From NCBI RefSeq assembly GCF_024323335.1, contig NC_066581.1, positions 439,977,816 to 440,041,815 of the forward strand: a stretch of DNA of 64,000 nt. Direction: 5' to 3'. This DNA comes from Lathyrus oleraceus (Eukaryota; Streptophyta; Magnoliopsida; Fabales; Fabaceae). The notes beneath the pieces were generated by a model. It ran no database searches, was not told the DNA's origin, and saw nothing but the letters and a program-made list of their open reading frames with translations. A program made the position numbers and the translations under genes. Of this stretch, positions 1-13,603 are shown in pieces (positions within the stretch are counted from its first letter, which is position 1; each line of letters opens with the position of its first letter).

Positions 1-3000
1 AGAAACCACGACCAGACATCAACGGATGAATGGGAAGAGAGAAACCACGACCAGACATCAAGGATGAATGGGAAGAAAGAAACCACGACCAGACATCAAC
101 GGATGAATGGGAAGAAAGAAACCACGACCAGACATCAACGGATGAATGGGAGAAAAGAAACCACGACCAGACATCAACGGATGAATGGGAAGAAAGAAAC
201 CACGACCAGACATCAACGGATGAATGGGAAGAGAGAAACCACGACCAGACATCAACGAATGAATGGGAAGAAAGAAACCACGACCAGACATCAACGGATG
301 AATGGGAAGAAAGAAACCACGACCAGACATCAACGGATGAATGGGAAAAAGAAACCACGACCAGACATCAACGGATGAATGGGAAGAAAGAAACCACGAC
401 CAGACATCAACGGATGAATGGGAAAAAGAAACCACGACCAGACATCAACGGATGAATGGGAAGAGAGAAACCACGACCAGACATCAACGATGAATGGGAA
501 GAAAGAAACCACGACCAGACATCAACGGATGAATGGGAAGAAGAAACCACGACCAGACATCAACGGATGAATGGGAAGAAAAGAAACCACGACCAGACAT
601 CAACGGATGAATGGGAAGAAGAAACCACGACCAGACATCAACGGATGAATGGGAAGAGAGAAACCACGACCAGACATCAACGGATGAATGGGAAGAAAGA
701 AACCACGACCAGACATCAACGGATGAATGGGAAGAAAGAAACCACGACCAGACATCAACGATGAATGGGAAGAAAGAAACCACGACCAGACATCAACGGA
801 TGAATGGGAAAAAGAAACCACGACCAGACATCAACGGATGAATGGGAAAGAGAAACCACGACCAGACATCAACGGATGAATGGGAAGAAAAACCACGACC
901 AGACATCAACGATGAATGGGAAGAAAGAAACGACCAGACATCAACGGATGAATGGGAAGAAAGAAACCACGACCAGACATCAACGGATGAATGGGAAGAA
1001 AGAAACCACGACCAGACATCACGGATGAATGGGAAGAGAGAAACCACGACCAGACATCCACTGATGAATGGGAGAAAAGAAACCACGACCAGACATCAAC
1101 GGATGAATGGGAAGAGAGAAACCACGACCAGACATCCACGTATGAATGGGAAGAAAAACCACGACCAGACATCAACTGATGAATGGGAAGAAACCACGAC
1201 CAGACATCAACGGATGAATGGGAAGAAAGAAACCACGACCAGACATCCACTGATGAATGGGAAGAAAGAAACCACGACCAGACATCAACGGATGAATGGG
1301 AAGAGAAACCACGACCAGACATCAACGGATGAATGGGAGAAGAGAAACCACGACCAGACATCTCCCGATGAATGGGAAGAAAGAAACCACGACCAGACAT
1401 CAACGGATGAATGGGAAGAAAGAAACCACGACCAGACATCCACTGATGAATGGGAAGAAAGAAACCACGACCAGACATCAATGGATGAATGGGAAGAAAG
1501 AAACCACGACCAGACATCAACGAATGAATCGGAAGAAAGAAACCACGACCAGACATCCACTGATGAATGGGAGAAAAGAAACCACGACCAGACATCAACG
1601 GATGAATGGGAAGAGAGAAACCACGACCAGACATCCACGGATGAATGGGAAGAAAGAAACCACGACCAGACATCAACGGATGAATGGGAAGAAAGAAACC
1701 ACGACCAGACATCAACGGATGAATGGGAAGAAATAAGCCACGACCAGACATCAACGGATGAATGGGAAGAGAGAAACCACGACCAGACATCAACGGATGA
1801 ATGGGAAGAAAGAAACCACGACCAGACATCAACGGATGAATGGGAAGAAAGAAACCACGACCAGACATCCACTGATGAATGGGAGAAAAGAAACCACGAC
1901 CAGACATCAACGAAAGAATGGGAAGGGAGAAACCACGACCAGACATCCACGGATGAATGGGAAGAAAAACCACGACCAGACATCAACTGATGAATGGGAA
2001 GAGAAACCACGACCAGACATCAACGGATGAATGGGAAGAAAGAAGCCACGACCAGACACATCAACGGATGAATGGGAAGAAAGAAACCACGACCAGACAT
2101 CTCTCGGATGAATGGGGAGAGAGAAACCACGACCAGACATCAACGAATGAATGGGAAGAAAGAAACCACGACCAGACATCTACTGATGAATGGGAGAAAG
2201 AAACCACGACCAGACATCAACGGATGAATGAGAAGAGAGAAACCACGACCAGACATCCACGGATGAATGGGAAGAAAGAAACCACGACCAGACATCAACG
2301 GATGAATGGGAAGAAAGAAACCACGACCAGACATCAACGGATGAATGGAAGAAAGAAACCACGACCAGACATCAACGGATGAATGGGAAGAGGGAAACCA
2401 CGACCAGACATCCACGGATGAATGGGAAGAAAAACCACGACCAGACATCAACTGATGAATGGGAAGAGAAACCACGACCAGACATCAACGGATGAATGGG
2501 AAGAAAGAAGCCACGACCAGACATCAACGGATGAATGGGAAGAGAGAAACCACGACAAGACATCCACTGATGAATGGGAGAAGAGAAACCACGACCAGAC
2601 ATCAACAGATGAATGGAAAGAGAGAAACCACGACCAGACATCCACGGATGAATGGGAAGAAAGAAACCACGACCAGACATCAACGGATGAATGGGAAGAA
2701 AGAAACCACGACCAGACATCCACTGATGAATGGGAGAAAAGAAACCACGACCAGACATCAACAGATGAATGGGAAGAAAGAAACCACGACCAGACATCAA
2801 CGGATGAATGGGAAGAGAGAAACCACGACCAGACATCAACGGATGAATGGGAAGAAAGAAACCACGACCAGACATCAACGGATGAATGGGAAGAAAGAAA
2901 CCACGACCAGACATCAACGGATGAATGGGAAGAAAGAAACCACGACCAGACATCCACTGATGAATGGGAGAAAGAAACCACGACCAGACATCAACGGATG

Positions 3001-4324
3001 AATGGGAAGAAAGAAACCACGACCAGACATCAACGGATGAATGGGAAGAGAGAAACCACGACCAGACTTCAACGGATGAATGGGAAGAAAGAAACCACGA
3101 CCAGACATCAACGGATGAATGGGAAGAAAGAAACCACGACCAGACATCCACTGATGAATGGGAGAAAAGAAACCACGACCAGACATCAACGGATGAATGG
3201 GAAGAGAGAAACCACGACCAGACATCAACGGATGAATGGGAAGAAAGAAACCACGACCAGACATCAACGGATGAATGGGAAGAAAGAAACCACGACCAGA
3301 CATCAACGGATGAATGGGAAGAAAGAAACCACGACCAGACATCCACTGATGAATGGGAGAAAAGAAACCACGACCAGACATCAACGGATGAATGGGAAGA
3401 GAGAAACCACGACCAAACATCCACGGATGAATGGGAAGAAAAACCACGACCAGACATCAACTGATGAATGGGAAGAGAAACCACGACCAGACATCAACGG
3501 ATGAATGGGAAGAAAGAACCACGACCAGACATCAACGGATGAATGGGAAGAGAGAAACCACGACCAGACATCAACGGATGAATGGGAAGAAAGAAACCAC
3601 GACCAGACATCAACGGATGAATGGGAAGAAAGAAACCACGACCAGACATCCACTTATGAATGGGAGAAAAGAAACCACGACCAGACATCAACGGATGAAT
3701 GGGAAGAGAGAAACCACGACCAGACATCCACGGATGAATGGGAAGAAAAACCACGACCAGACATCAACTGATGAATGGGAAGAGAAACAACGACCAGACA
3801 TCAACGGATGAATGGGAAGAAAGAAGCCACGACCAGACATCAACGGATGAATGGGAAGAAAGAAACCACGACCAGACATCTCTCGGATGAATGGGAAGAG
3901 AGAAACCACGACAAGAAATCCACCGATGAATGGGAGAAAAGAAACCACGACCAGACATCAACGGATGAATGGAAAGAGAGAAACCACGACCTCACATCCA
4001 CGGATGAATGGGAAGAAAGAAACCACGACCAGACATCAACGGATGAATGGGACAAAAGAAACCACGCCCAGACATCACTGATGAATGGGAAGAAAAGAAA
4101 CCACGACCAGACATCAACAGATGAATGGGAAGAAAGAAACCACGACCAGACATCAACGGATGAATGGGAAGAGAGAAACCACGACCAGACATCAACGGAT
4201 GAATGGGAAGATAGAAACCACGACCAGACATCAACGGATGAATGGGAAGAAAGAAACCACGACCAGACATCAACGGATGAATGGGAAGAAAGAAACCACG
4301 ACCAGACATCCACTGATGAATGGA

Positions 4325-6209
4325 GAAAAGAAACCACGACCAGACGTCAACAGATGAATGGGAAGAAAGAAACCACGACCAGACATCAACGGAAGAATGG
4401 GAAGAGAGAAACCACGACCAGACTTCAACGGATGAATGGGAAGAAAGAAAACACGACCAAACATCAACGGATGAATGGGAAGAAAGAAACCACGACCAGA
4501 CATCCACTGATGAATGGGAGAAAAGAAACCACGACCAGACTTCAACGGATGAATGGGAAGAGAGAAACCACGACCAGACATCAACGGATGAATGGGAAGA
4601 AAGAAACCACGACCAGACATCAACGGATGAATGGGAAGAAAGAAACCACGACCAGACATCAACGGATGAATGGGAAGAAAGAAACCACGACCAGACATCC
4701 ACTGATGAATGGGAGAAAAGAAACCACGACCAGACATCAACGGATGAATGGGAAGAGAGAAACCACGACCAAACATCCACGGATGAATGGGAAGAAAAAC
4801 CACGACCAGACATCAACTGATGAATGGGAAGAGAAACCACGACCATACATCAACGGATGAATGGGAAGAAAGAAGCCACGACCAGACATCAATGGATGAA
4901 TGGGAAGAGAGAAACCACGACCAGACATCAACGGATGAATGGAAAGAAAGAAACCACGACCAGACATCAACGGATGAATGGGAAGAAAGAAACCTTGACC
5001 AGACATCCACTTATGAATGGGAGAAAAGAAACCACGACCAGACATCAACTGATGAATGGGAAAGAGAAACCACGACCAGACATCCACGGATGAATGGGAA
5101 GAAAAACCATGACCAGACATCAACTGATGAATGGGAAGAGAAACCACGACCAGACATCAACGGATGAATGGGAAGAAAGAAGCCACGACCAGACATCAAC
5201 GGATGAATGGGAAGAAAGAAACCACGACCAGACATCTCTCGGATTAATGGGAAGAGAGAAACCACGACAAGAAATCCACCGATGTATGGGAGAAAAGAAA
5301 CCACGACCAGACATCAACGGATGAATGGAAAGAGAGAAACCACGACCTCACATCCACGGATGAATGGGAAGAAAGAAACCACGACCAGACATCAACGGAT
5401 GAATGGGACAAAAGAAACCACGCCCAGACATCCACTGATGAATGAGAGAAAAGAAACCACGACCAGACGTCAACAGATGAATGGGAAGTAATAAACCACG
5501 ACCAGACATCAACGGATGAATGGGAAGAGAGAAACCACGACCAGACATCAACGGATGAATGGGAAGAGAGAAACCACGACCAGACATCAATGGATGAATG
5601 GGAAGAAAGAAACCACGACCAGACATCAACGGATGAATGGGAAGAAAGAAACCACGACCAGACATCAACAGATGAATGGGAAGAAAGAAACCACGACCAG
5701 ACATCCACTGATGAATGGGAGAAAAGAAACCAAGACCAGAAATCAACGGAAGAATGGGAAGAGAGAAACCACGACCAAACATCCACGGATGAATGGGAAG
5801 AAAAACCACGACCAGACATCAACTGATGAATGGGAAGAGAAACCACGACCAGACATCAACGGATGAATGGGAAGAAAGAAGCCACGACCAGACATCAACG
5901 GATGAATGGGAAGAAAGAAACCACGACCAGACATCTCTCGGATGAATGGGGAGAGAGAAACCACGACCAGACAATAACGAATGAATGGGAAGAAAGAAAC
6001 CACGACCAGACATCTACTGATGAATGGGAGAAAAGAAACCACGACCAGACATCAACGGATGAATGAGAAGAGAGAAACCATGACAAGACATCCACAGATC
6101 AATGGGAAGAAAGAAACCACGACCAGACATCAACGGATGAATGGGAAGAAAGAAACCACGACCAGACGTCAACGGATGAATGCGAAGAAAGAAGCCACGA
6201 CCAGACATC
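4325..6209. repeat. Segmental duplication inside the 39-bp array, copy 1
   Basis: This block is nearly identical to 7506-9391, at an offset of 3181 to 3182 bases. Diagnostic variants repeat in the same order in both copies: GAAACCTTGACC (4990, 8171), GGATTAATGGG (5241, 8423), GATGTATGGG (5281, 8463), GGGAAGTAATAAACC (5484, 8666) and CAGATCAATGG (6096, 9278). Part of the same series occurs a third time at about 6560-7260. The offset changes by one base near 5056, where one copy has a single-base indel. Confidence 0.85.
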
Positions 6210-7505
6210 AACGGAAGAATGGGAAGAGAGAAACCACGACCAGACTTCAACGGATGAATGGGAAGAAAGAAACCACGACCAGACATCAACGGATGAATGG
6301 GAAGAAAGAAACCACGACCAGACATCCACTGATGAATGGGAGAAAAGAAACCACGACCAGACTTCAACGGATGAATGGGAAGAGAGAAACCACGACCAGA
6401 CATCAACGGATGAATGGGAAGAAAGAAACCACGACCAGACATCAACGGATGAATGGGAAGAAAGAAACCACGACCAGACATCAACGGATGAATGGGAAGA
6501 AAGAAACCACGACCAGACATCCACTGATGAATGGGAGAAAAGAAACCACGACCAGACATCAACGGATGAATGGGAAGAGAGAAACCACGACCAAACATCC
6601 ACGGATGAATGGGAAGAAAAACCACGACCAGACATCAACTGATGAATGGGAAGAGAAACCACGACCATACATCAACGGATGAATGGGAAGAAAGAAGCCA
6701 CGACCAGACATCAATGGATGAATGGGAAGAGAGAAACCACGACCAGACATCAACGGATGAATGGAAAGAAAGAAACCACGACCAGACATCAACGGATGAA
6801 TGGGAAGAAAGAAACCTTGACCAGACATCCACTTATGAATGGGAGAAAAGAAACCACGACCAGACATCAACGGATGAATGGGAAGAGAGAAACCACGACC
6901 AGACATCCACGGATGAATGGGAAGAAAAACCATGACCAGACATCAACTGATGAATGGGAAGAGAAACAATGACCAGACATCAACGGATGAATGGGAAGAA
7001 AGAAGCCACGACCAGACATCAACGGATGAATGGGAAGAAAGAAACCACGACCAGACATCTCTCGGATTAATGGGAAGAGAGAAACCACGACAAGAAATCC
7101 ACCGATGAATGGGAGAAAAGAAACCACGACCAGACATCAACGGATGAATGGAAAGAGAGAAACCACGACCTCACATCCACGGATGAATGGGAAGAAAGAA
7201 ACCACGACCAGACATCAACGGATGAATGGGACAAAAGAAACCACGCCCAGACATCCACTGATGAATGGGAAGAAAAGAAACCACGACCAGACGTCAACAG
7301 ATGAATGGGAAGAAAGAAACCACGACCAGACATCAACGGAAGAATGGGAAGAGAGAAACCACGACCAGACTTCAACGGATGAATGGGAAGATAGAAACCA
7401 CGACCAGACATCAACGGATGAATGGGAAGAAAGAAACCACGACCAGACATCAACGGATGAATGGGAAGAAAGAAACCACGACCAGACATCCACTGATGAA
7501 TGGGA

Positions 7506-9391
7506 GAAAAGAAACCACGACCAGACGTCAACAGATGAATGGGAAGAAAGAAACCACGACCAGACATCAACGGAAGAATGGGAAGAGAGAAACCACGACC
7601 AGACTTCAACGGATGAATGGGAAGAAAGAAAACACGACCAAACATCAACGGATGAATGGGAAGAAAGAAACCACGACCAGACATCCACTGATGAATGGGA
7701 GAAAAGAAACCACGACCAGACTTCAACGGATGAATGGGAAGAGAGAAACCACGACCAGACATCAACGGATGAATGGGAAGAAAGAAACCACGACCAGACA
7801 TCAACGGATGAATGGGAAGAAAGAAACCACGACCAGACATCAACGGATGAATGGGAAGAAAGAAACCACGACCAGACATCCACTGATGAATGGGAGAAAA
7901 GAAACCACGACCAGACATCAACGGATGAATGGGAAGAGAGAAACCACGACCAAACATCCACGGATGAATGGGAAGAAAAACCACGACCAGACATCAACTG
8001 ATGAATGGGAAGAGAAACCACGACCATACATCAACGGATGAATGGGAAGAAAGAAGCCACGACCAGACATCAATGGATGAATGGGAAGAGAGAAACCACG
8101 ACCAGACATCAACGGATGAATGGAAAGAAAGAAACCACGACCAGACATCAACGGATGAATGGGAAGAAAGAAACCTTGACCAGACATCCACTTATGAATG
8201 GGAGAAAAGAAACCACGACCAGACATCAACTGATGAATGGGAAGAGAGAAACCACGACCAGACATCCACGGATGAATGGGAAGAAAAACCATGACCAGAC
8301 ATCAACTGATGAATGGGAAGAGAAACCACGACCAGACATCAACGGATGAATGGGAAGAAAGAAGCCACGACCAGACATCAACGGATGAATGGGAAGAAAG
8401 AAACCACGACCAGACATCTCTCGGATTAATGGGAAGAGAGAAACCACGACAAGAAATCCACCGATGTATGGGAGAAAAGAAACCACGACCAGACATCAAC
8501 GGATGAATGGAAAGAGAGAAACCACGACCTCACATCCACGGATGAATGGGAAGAAAGAAACCACGACCAGACATCAACGGATGAATGGGACAAAAGAAAC
8601 CACGCCCAGACATCCACTGATGAATGAGAGAAAAGAAACCACGACCAGACGTCAACAGATGAATGGGAAGTAATAAACCACGACCAGACATCAACGGATG
8701 AATGGGAAGAGAGAAACCACGACCAGACATCAACGGATGAATGGGAAGAGAGAAACCACGACCAGACATCAATGGATGAATGGGAAGAAAGAAACCACGA
8801 CCAGACATCAACGGATGAATGGGAAGAAAGAAACCACGACCAGACATCAACAGATGAATGGGAAGAAAGAAACCACGACCAGACATCCACTGATGAATGG
8901 GAGAAAAGAAACCAAGACCAGAAATCAACGGAAGAATGGGAAGAGAGAAACCACGACCAAACATCCACGGATGAATGGGAAGAAAAACCACGACCAGACA
9001 TCAACTGATGAATGGGAAGAGAAACCACGACCAGACATCAACGGATGAATGGGAAGAAAGAAGCCACGACCAGACATCAACGGATGAATGGGAAGAAAGA
9101 AACCACGACCAGACATCTCTCGGATGAATGGGGAGAGAGAAACCACGACCAGACAACAACGAATGAATGGGAAGAAAGAAACCACGACCAGACATCTACT
9201 GATGAATGGGAGAAAAGAAACCACGACCAGACATCAACGGATGAATGAGAAGAGAGAAACCATGACAAGACATCCACAGATCAATGGGAAGAAAGAAACC
9301 ACGACCAGACATCAACGGATGAATGGGAAGAAAGAAACCACGACCAGACGTCAACGGATGAATGCGAAGAAAGAAGCCACGACCAGACATC
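7506..9391. repeat. Segmental duplication inside the 39-bp array, copy 2
   Basis: Partner of the block at 4325-6209, sharing the same ordered series of rare unit variants. It ends at about 9391, where one copy continues ATGAATGTGAAGAGTG and the other AAGAATGGGAAGAGAG. Duplication of roughly 1.9-kb blocks shows that the array grows by multi-unit steps as well as by single units. Confidence 0.85.
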
Positions 9392-12300
9392 AACGGATGA
9401 ATGTGAAGAGTGAAACCACGACCAGACATCCACGGATGAATGGGAAGAAAAACCATGACCAGACATCAACTGATGAATGGGAAGAGAAACCACGACCAGA
9501 CATCAACGGATGAATGGGAAGAAAGAAGCCACGACCAGACATCAACGGATGAATGGGAAGAAAGAAACCACGACCAGACATCTCTCGGATTAATGGGAAG
9601 AGAGAAACCACGACAAGACATCCACTGATGAATGGGAGAAAAGAAACCACGACCAGACATCAACAGATCAATGGAAAGAGAGAAACCACGACCTGACATC
9701 CACGGATGAATGGGAAGAAAGAAACCACGACCAGACATTAACGGATGAATGGGAAGAAAGAAACCACGACCAGACATCCACTGATGAATGGGAGAAAAGA
9801 AACCACGACCATACGTCAAAAGATGAATGGGAAGAAAGAAACCACGACCAGACATCAACGGATGAATGGGAAGAAAGAAACCACGACCAGACATCAACGG
9901 ATGAATCGGAAGAAAGAAACCACGACCAGACATCCACTGATGAATGGGAGAAAAGAAACCACGACCAGACGTCAACAGATGAATGGGAAGAAAGAAACCA
10001 CGACTAGACATCAACGGAAGAATGGGAAGAGAGAAACCACGACCAGACTTCAACGGATGAATGGGAAGAAAGAAACCACGACCAGACATCAACGGATGAA
10101 TGGGAAGAAAGAAACCACGACCAGACATCCACTGATGAATGGGAGAAAAGAAACCACGACCAGACTTCAACGGATGAATGGGAAGAGAGAAACCACGACC
10201 AGACATCAACGGATGAATGGGAAGAAAGAAACCACGACCAGACATCCACTGATGAATGGGAGAAAAGAAACCACGACCAGACATCAACGGATGAATGGGA
10301 AGAGAGAAACCACGACCAAACATCCACGGATGAATGGGAAGAAAAACCACGACCAGACATCAACTGATGAATGGGAAGAGAAACCACGACCAGACATCAA
10401 TGGATGAATGGGAAGAAAGAAGCCACGACCAGACATCAACGGATGAATGGGAAGAAAGAAACCACGACCAGACATCTCTCGGATGAATGGGAAGAGAGAA
10501 ACCACGACCAGACAACAACGAATGAATGGGAAGAAAGAAACCACGACCAGACATCTACTGATGAATGGGAGAAAAGAAACCACGACCAGACATCAACGGA
10601 TGAATGAGAAGAGAGAAACCATGACCAGACATCCACGGATGAATGGGAAGAAAGAAACCACGACCAGACATCAACGGATGAATGGGAAGAAAGAAACCAC
10701 GACCAGACGTCAACGGATGAATGCGAAGAAAGAAACCACGACCAGACATCAACAGATGAATGGGAAGAAAGAAGCCACGACTAGACATCAACGGATGAAT
10801 GGGAAGAAAGAAACCACGACCAGACATCTCTCGGATGAATGGGGAGAGAGAAACCACGACCAGACAACAACGAATGAATGGGAAGAAAGAAACCACGACC
10901 AGACATCTACTGATGAATGGGAGAAAAGAAACCACGACCAGACATCAACGGATGAATGAGAAGAGAGAAACCATGACAAGACATCCACAGATGAATGGGA
11001 AGAAAGAAACCACGACCAGACATCAACGGATGAATGGGAAGAAAGAAACCACGACCAGACGTCAACGGATGAATGCGAAGAAAGAAGCCACGACCAGACA
11101 TCAACGGATGAATGGGAAGAGGGAAACCACGACCAGACATCCACGGATGAATGGGAAGAAAAACCATGACCAGACATCAACTGATGAATGGGAAGAGAAA
11201 CCACGACCAGACATCAACGGATGAATGGGAAGAAAGAAGCCACGACCAGACATCAACGAATGAATGGGTAGAAAGAAACCACGACCAGACATCTCTCGGA
11301 TTAATGGGAAGAGAGAAACCACGACAAGACATCCACTGATGAATGGGAGAAAAGAAACCACGACCAGACATCAACAGATGAATGGAAAGAGAGAAACCAC
11401 GACCTGACATCCACGGATGAATGGGAAGATAGAAACCACGACCAGACATTAACGGATGAATGGGAAGAAAGAAACCACGACCAGACATCCACTGATGAAT
11501 GGGAGAAAAGAAACCACGACCAGACGTCAACAGATGAATGGGAAGAAAGAAACCACGACCAGACATCAACGGAAGAATGGGAAGAGAGAAACCACGACCA
11601 GACTTCAACGGATGAATGGGAAGAAAGAAACCACGACCAGACATCAACGGATGAATGGGAAGAAAGAACCCACGACCAGACATCCACTGATGAATGGGAG
11701 AAAAGAAACCACGACCAGACTTCAACGGATGAATGGGAAGAGAGAAACCACGACCAGACATCAACGGATGAATGGGAAGAAAGAAACCACGACCAGACAT
11801 CAACGGATGAATGGGAAGAAAGAAACCACGACCAGACATCAACGGATGAATGGGAAGAAAGAAACCACGACCAGACATCCACTGATGAATGGGAGAAAAG
11901 AAACCACGACCAGACATCAACGGATGAATGGGAAGAGAGAAACCACGACCAAACATCCACGGATGAATGGGAAGAAAAACCACGACCAGACATCAACTGA
12001 TGAATGGGAAGAGAAACCACGACCAGACATCAATGGATGAATGGGAAGAAAGAAGCCACGACCAGACATCAACGGATGAATGGGAAGAAAGAAACCACGA
12101 CCAGACATCTCTCGGATGAATGGGAAGAGAGAAACCACGACCAGACAACAACGAATGAATGGGAAGAAAGAAACCACGACCAGACATCTACTGATGAATG
12201 GGAGAAAAGAAACCACGACCAGACATCAACGGATGAATGAGAAGAGAGAAACCATGACCATACATCAACGGATGAATGGGAAGAAAGAAACCACGACCAG

Positions 12301-13603
12301 ACGTCAACGGATGAATGCGAAGAAAGAAGCCACGACCAGACATCAACGGATGAATGGGAAGAGGGAAACCACGACCAAACATCAACGGATGAATGGGAAG
12401 AGAGAAACCACGACCAGACATCAACGGATGAATGGGAAGAAAGAAACCACGACCAGACATCAACGGATGAATGGGAGGAAAGAAACCACGACCAGACATC
12501 CACTGATGAATGGGAGAAAGGAAACCACGACCAGACATCAACGGATGAATGGGAAGAGAGAAACCACAACCAGACATCCAAGGATGAATGGGAAGAAAAA
12601 CCACGACCAGACATCAACTGATGAACGGGAAGAGAAACAACGACCAGACATCAACGGATGAATGGGAAGAAAGAAGCCACGACCAGACATCAACGGATGA
12701 ATGGGAAGAAAGAAACCACGACCAGACATCTCTCGGATGAATGGGAAGAGAGAAACCATGACCAGACATCCACTGATGAATGGGAGAAAAGAAACCACGA
12801 CCAGACATCAACGGATGAATGGGAAGAGAGAAACCACGACCTGACATCCACTGATGAATGGGAAGAAAGAAACCACGACCAGACATCAACGGATGAATGG
12901 GAAGAAAGAAACCACGACCAGACATCCAATGATGAATGGGAGAAAAGAAACCACGACCAGACGTCAACAGATGAATGGGAAGAAAGAAGCCACGACCAGA
13001 CATCAACGGATGAATGGGAAGAGAGAAACCACGACCAGACATCAACGGATGAATGGGAAGAGAGAAACCACGACCAGACATCTCCCGATGAATGGGAAGA
13101 AAGAAACCACGACCAAACATCAACGGATGAATGGGAAGAAAAAAACCACGACCAGACATCCACTGATGAATAGGAGAAAAGAAACCACGACCAGACATCA
13201 ACGGATGAATGGGAAGAGAGAAACCACGACCAGACATCCACGGATGAATGGGAAGAAAAACCACGACCAGACATCAACTGATGAATGGGAAGAGAAACCA
13301 CGACCAGACATCAACGGATGAATGGGAAGAAAGAAGCCACGACCAGACATCAACGGATGAATGGGAAGAGAGAAACCACGACTAGACATCAACGGATGAA
13401 TGGGAAGAGAGAAACCACGACCAGACATTAACGGATGAAGTGGAAGAAAGAAACCACGACCAGACATCCACTGATGAATGGGAGAAAAGAAACCACGACC
13501 AGACATCAACGGATGAATGGGAAGAAAGAAGCCACGACCAGACATCAACGGATGAATGGGAATAAAGAAACCATGACCAGACATCCACGGATGAATGGGA
13601 AGA

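Larger units (their letters stand above)
1..13603. repeat. 39-bp tandem array (satellite-like), about 350 copies
   Basis: A head-to-tail array with a 39-bp unit: GAATGGGAAGAAAGAAACCA followed by CGACCAGACATCAACGGAT. The array starts before the window, so 13.6 kb is a minimum. Units differ by point changes (CATCAACGGATG, CATCCACTGATG, CATCTCTCGGATG, CGTCAACAGATG) and by small indels in the purine run. A shortened pair of units (GAAGAAAAACCACG then CAACTGATGAATGGGAAGAG) recurs at about 1150, 1950, 2430, 3440, 3745, 4795, 5800, 6610, 7975, 8980, 10340, 11990, 12600 and 13260, giving irregular higher-order structure. Because 39 is 13 codons, long spurious open frames appear on both strands. The array sits where the 3' UTR of the Tat/Ogre lineage is known to carry hypervariable tandem repeats, and its unit shares the ACATCAACGGATGAATGGGA core with the 3' UTRs of B and D. 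Confidence 0.97.

Noticed and set aside
30..13500. Long open frames with 13-residue repeats (DEWEERNHDQTST and similar) on both strands of the array
   Set aside because: The unit length is a multiple of three, so any stop-free frame stays open on its own. Indels switch frame freely between units, all frames are equally open, and the region is a 3' UTR.
1..13603. CRISPR-like array of short repeats
   Set aside because: There are no unique spacers; units follow one another directly and vary by point changes. The setting is a plant retrotransposon.
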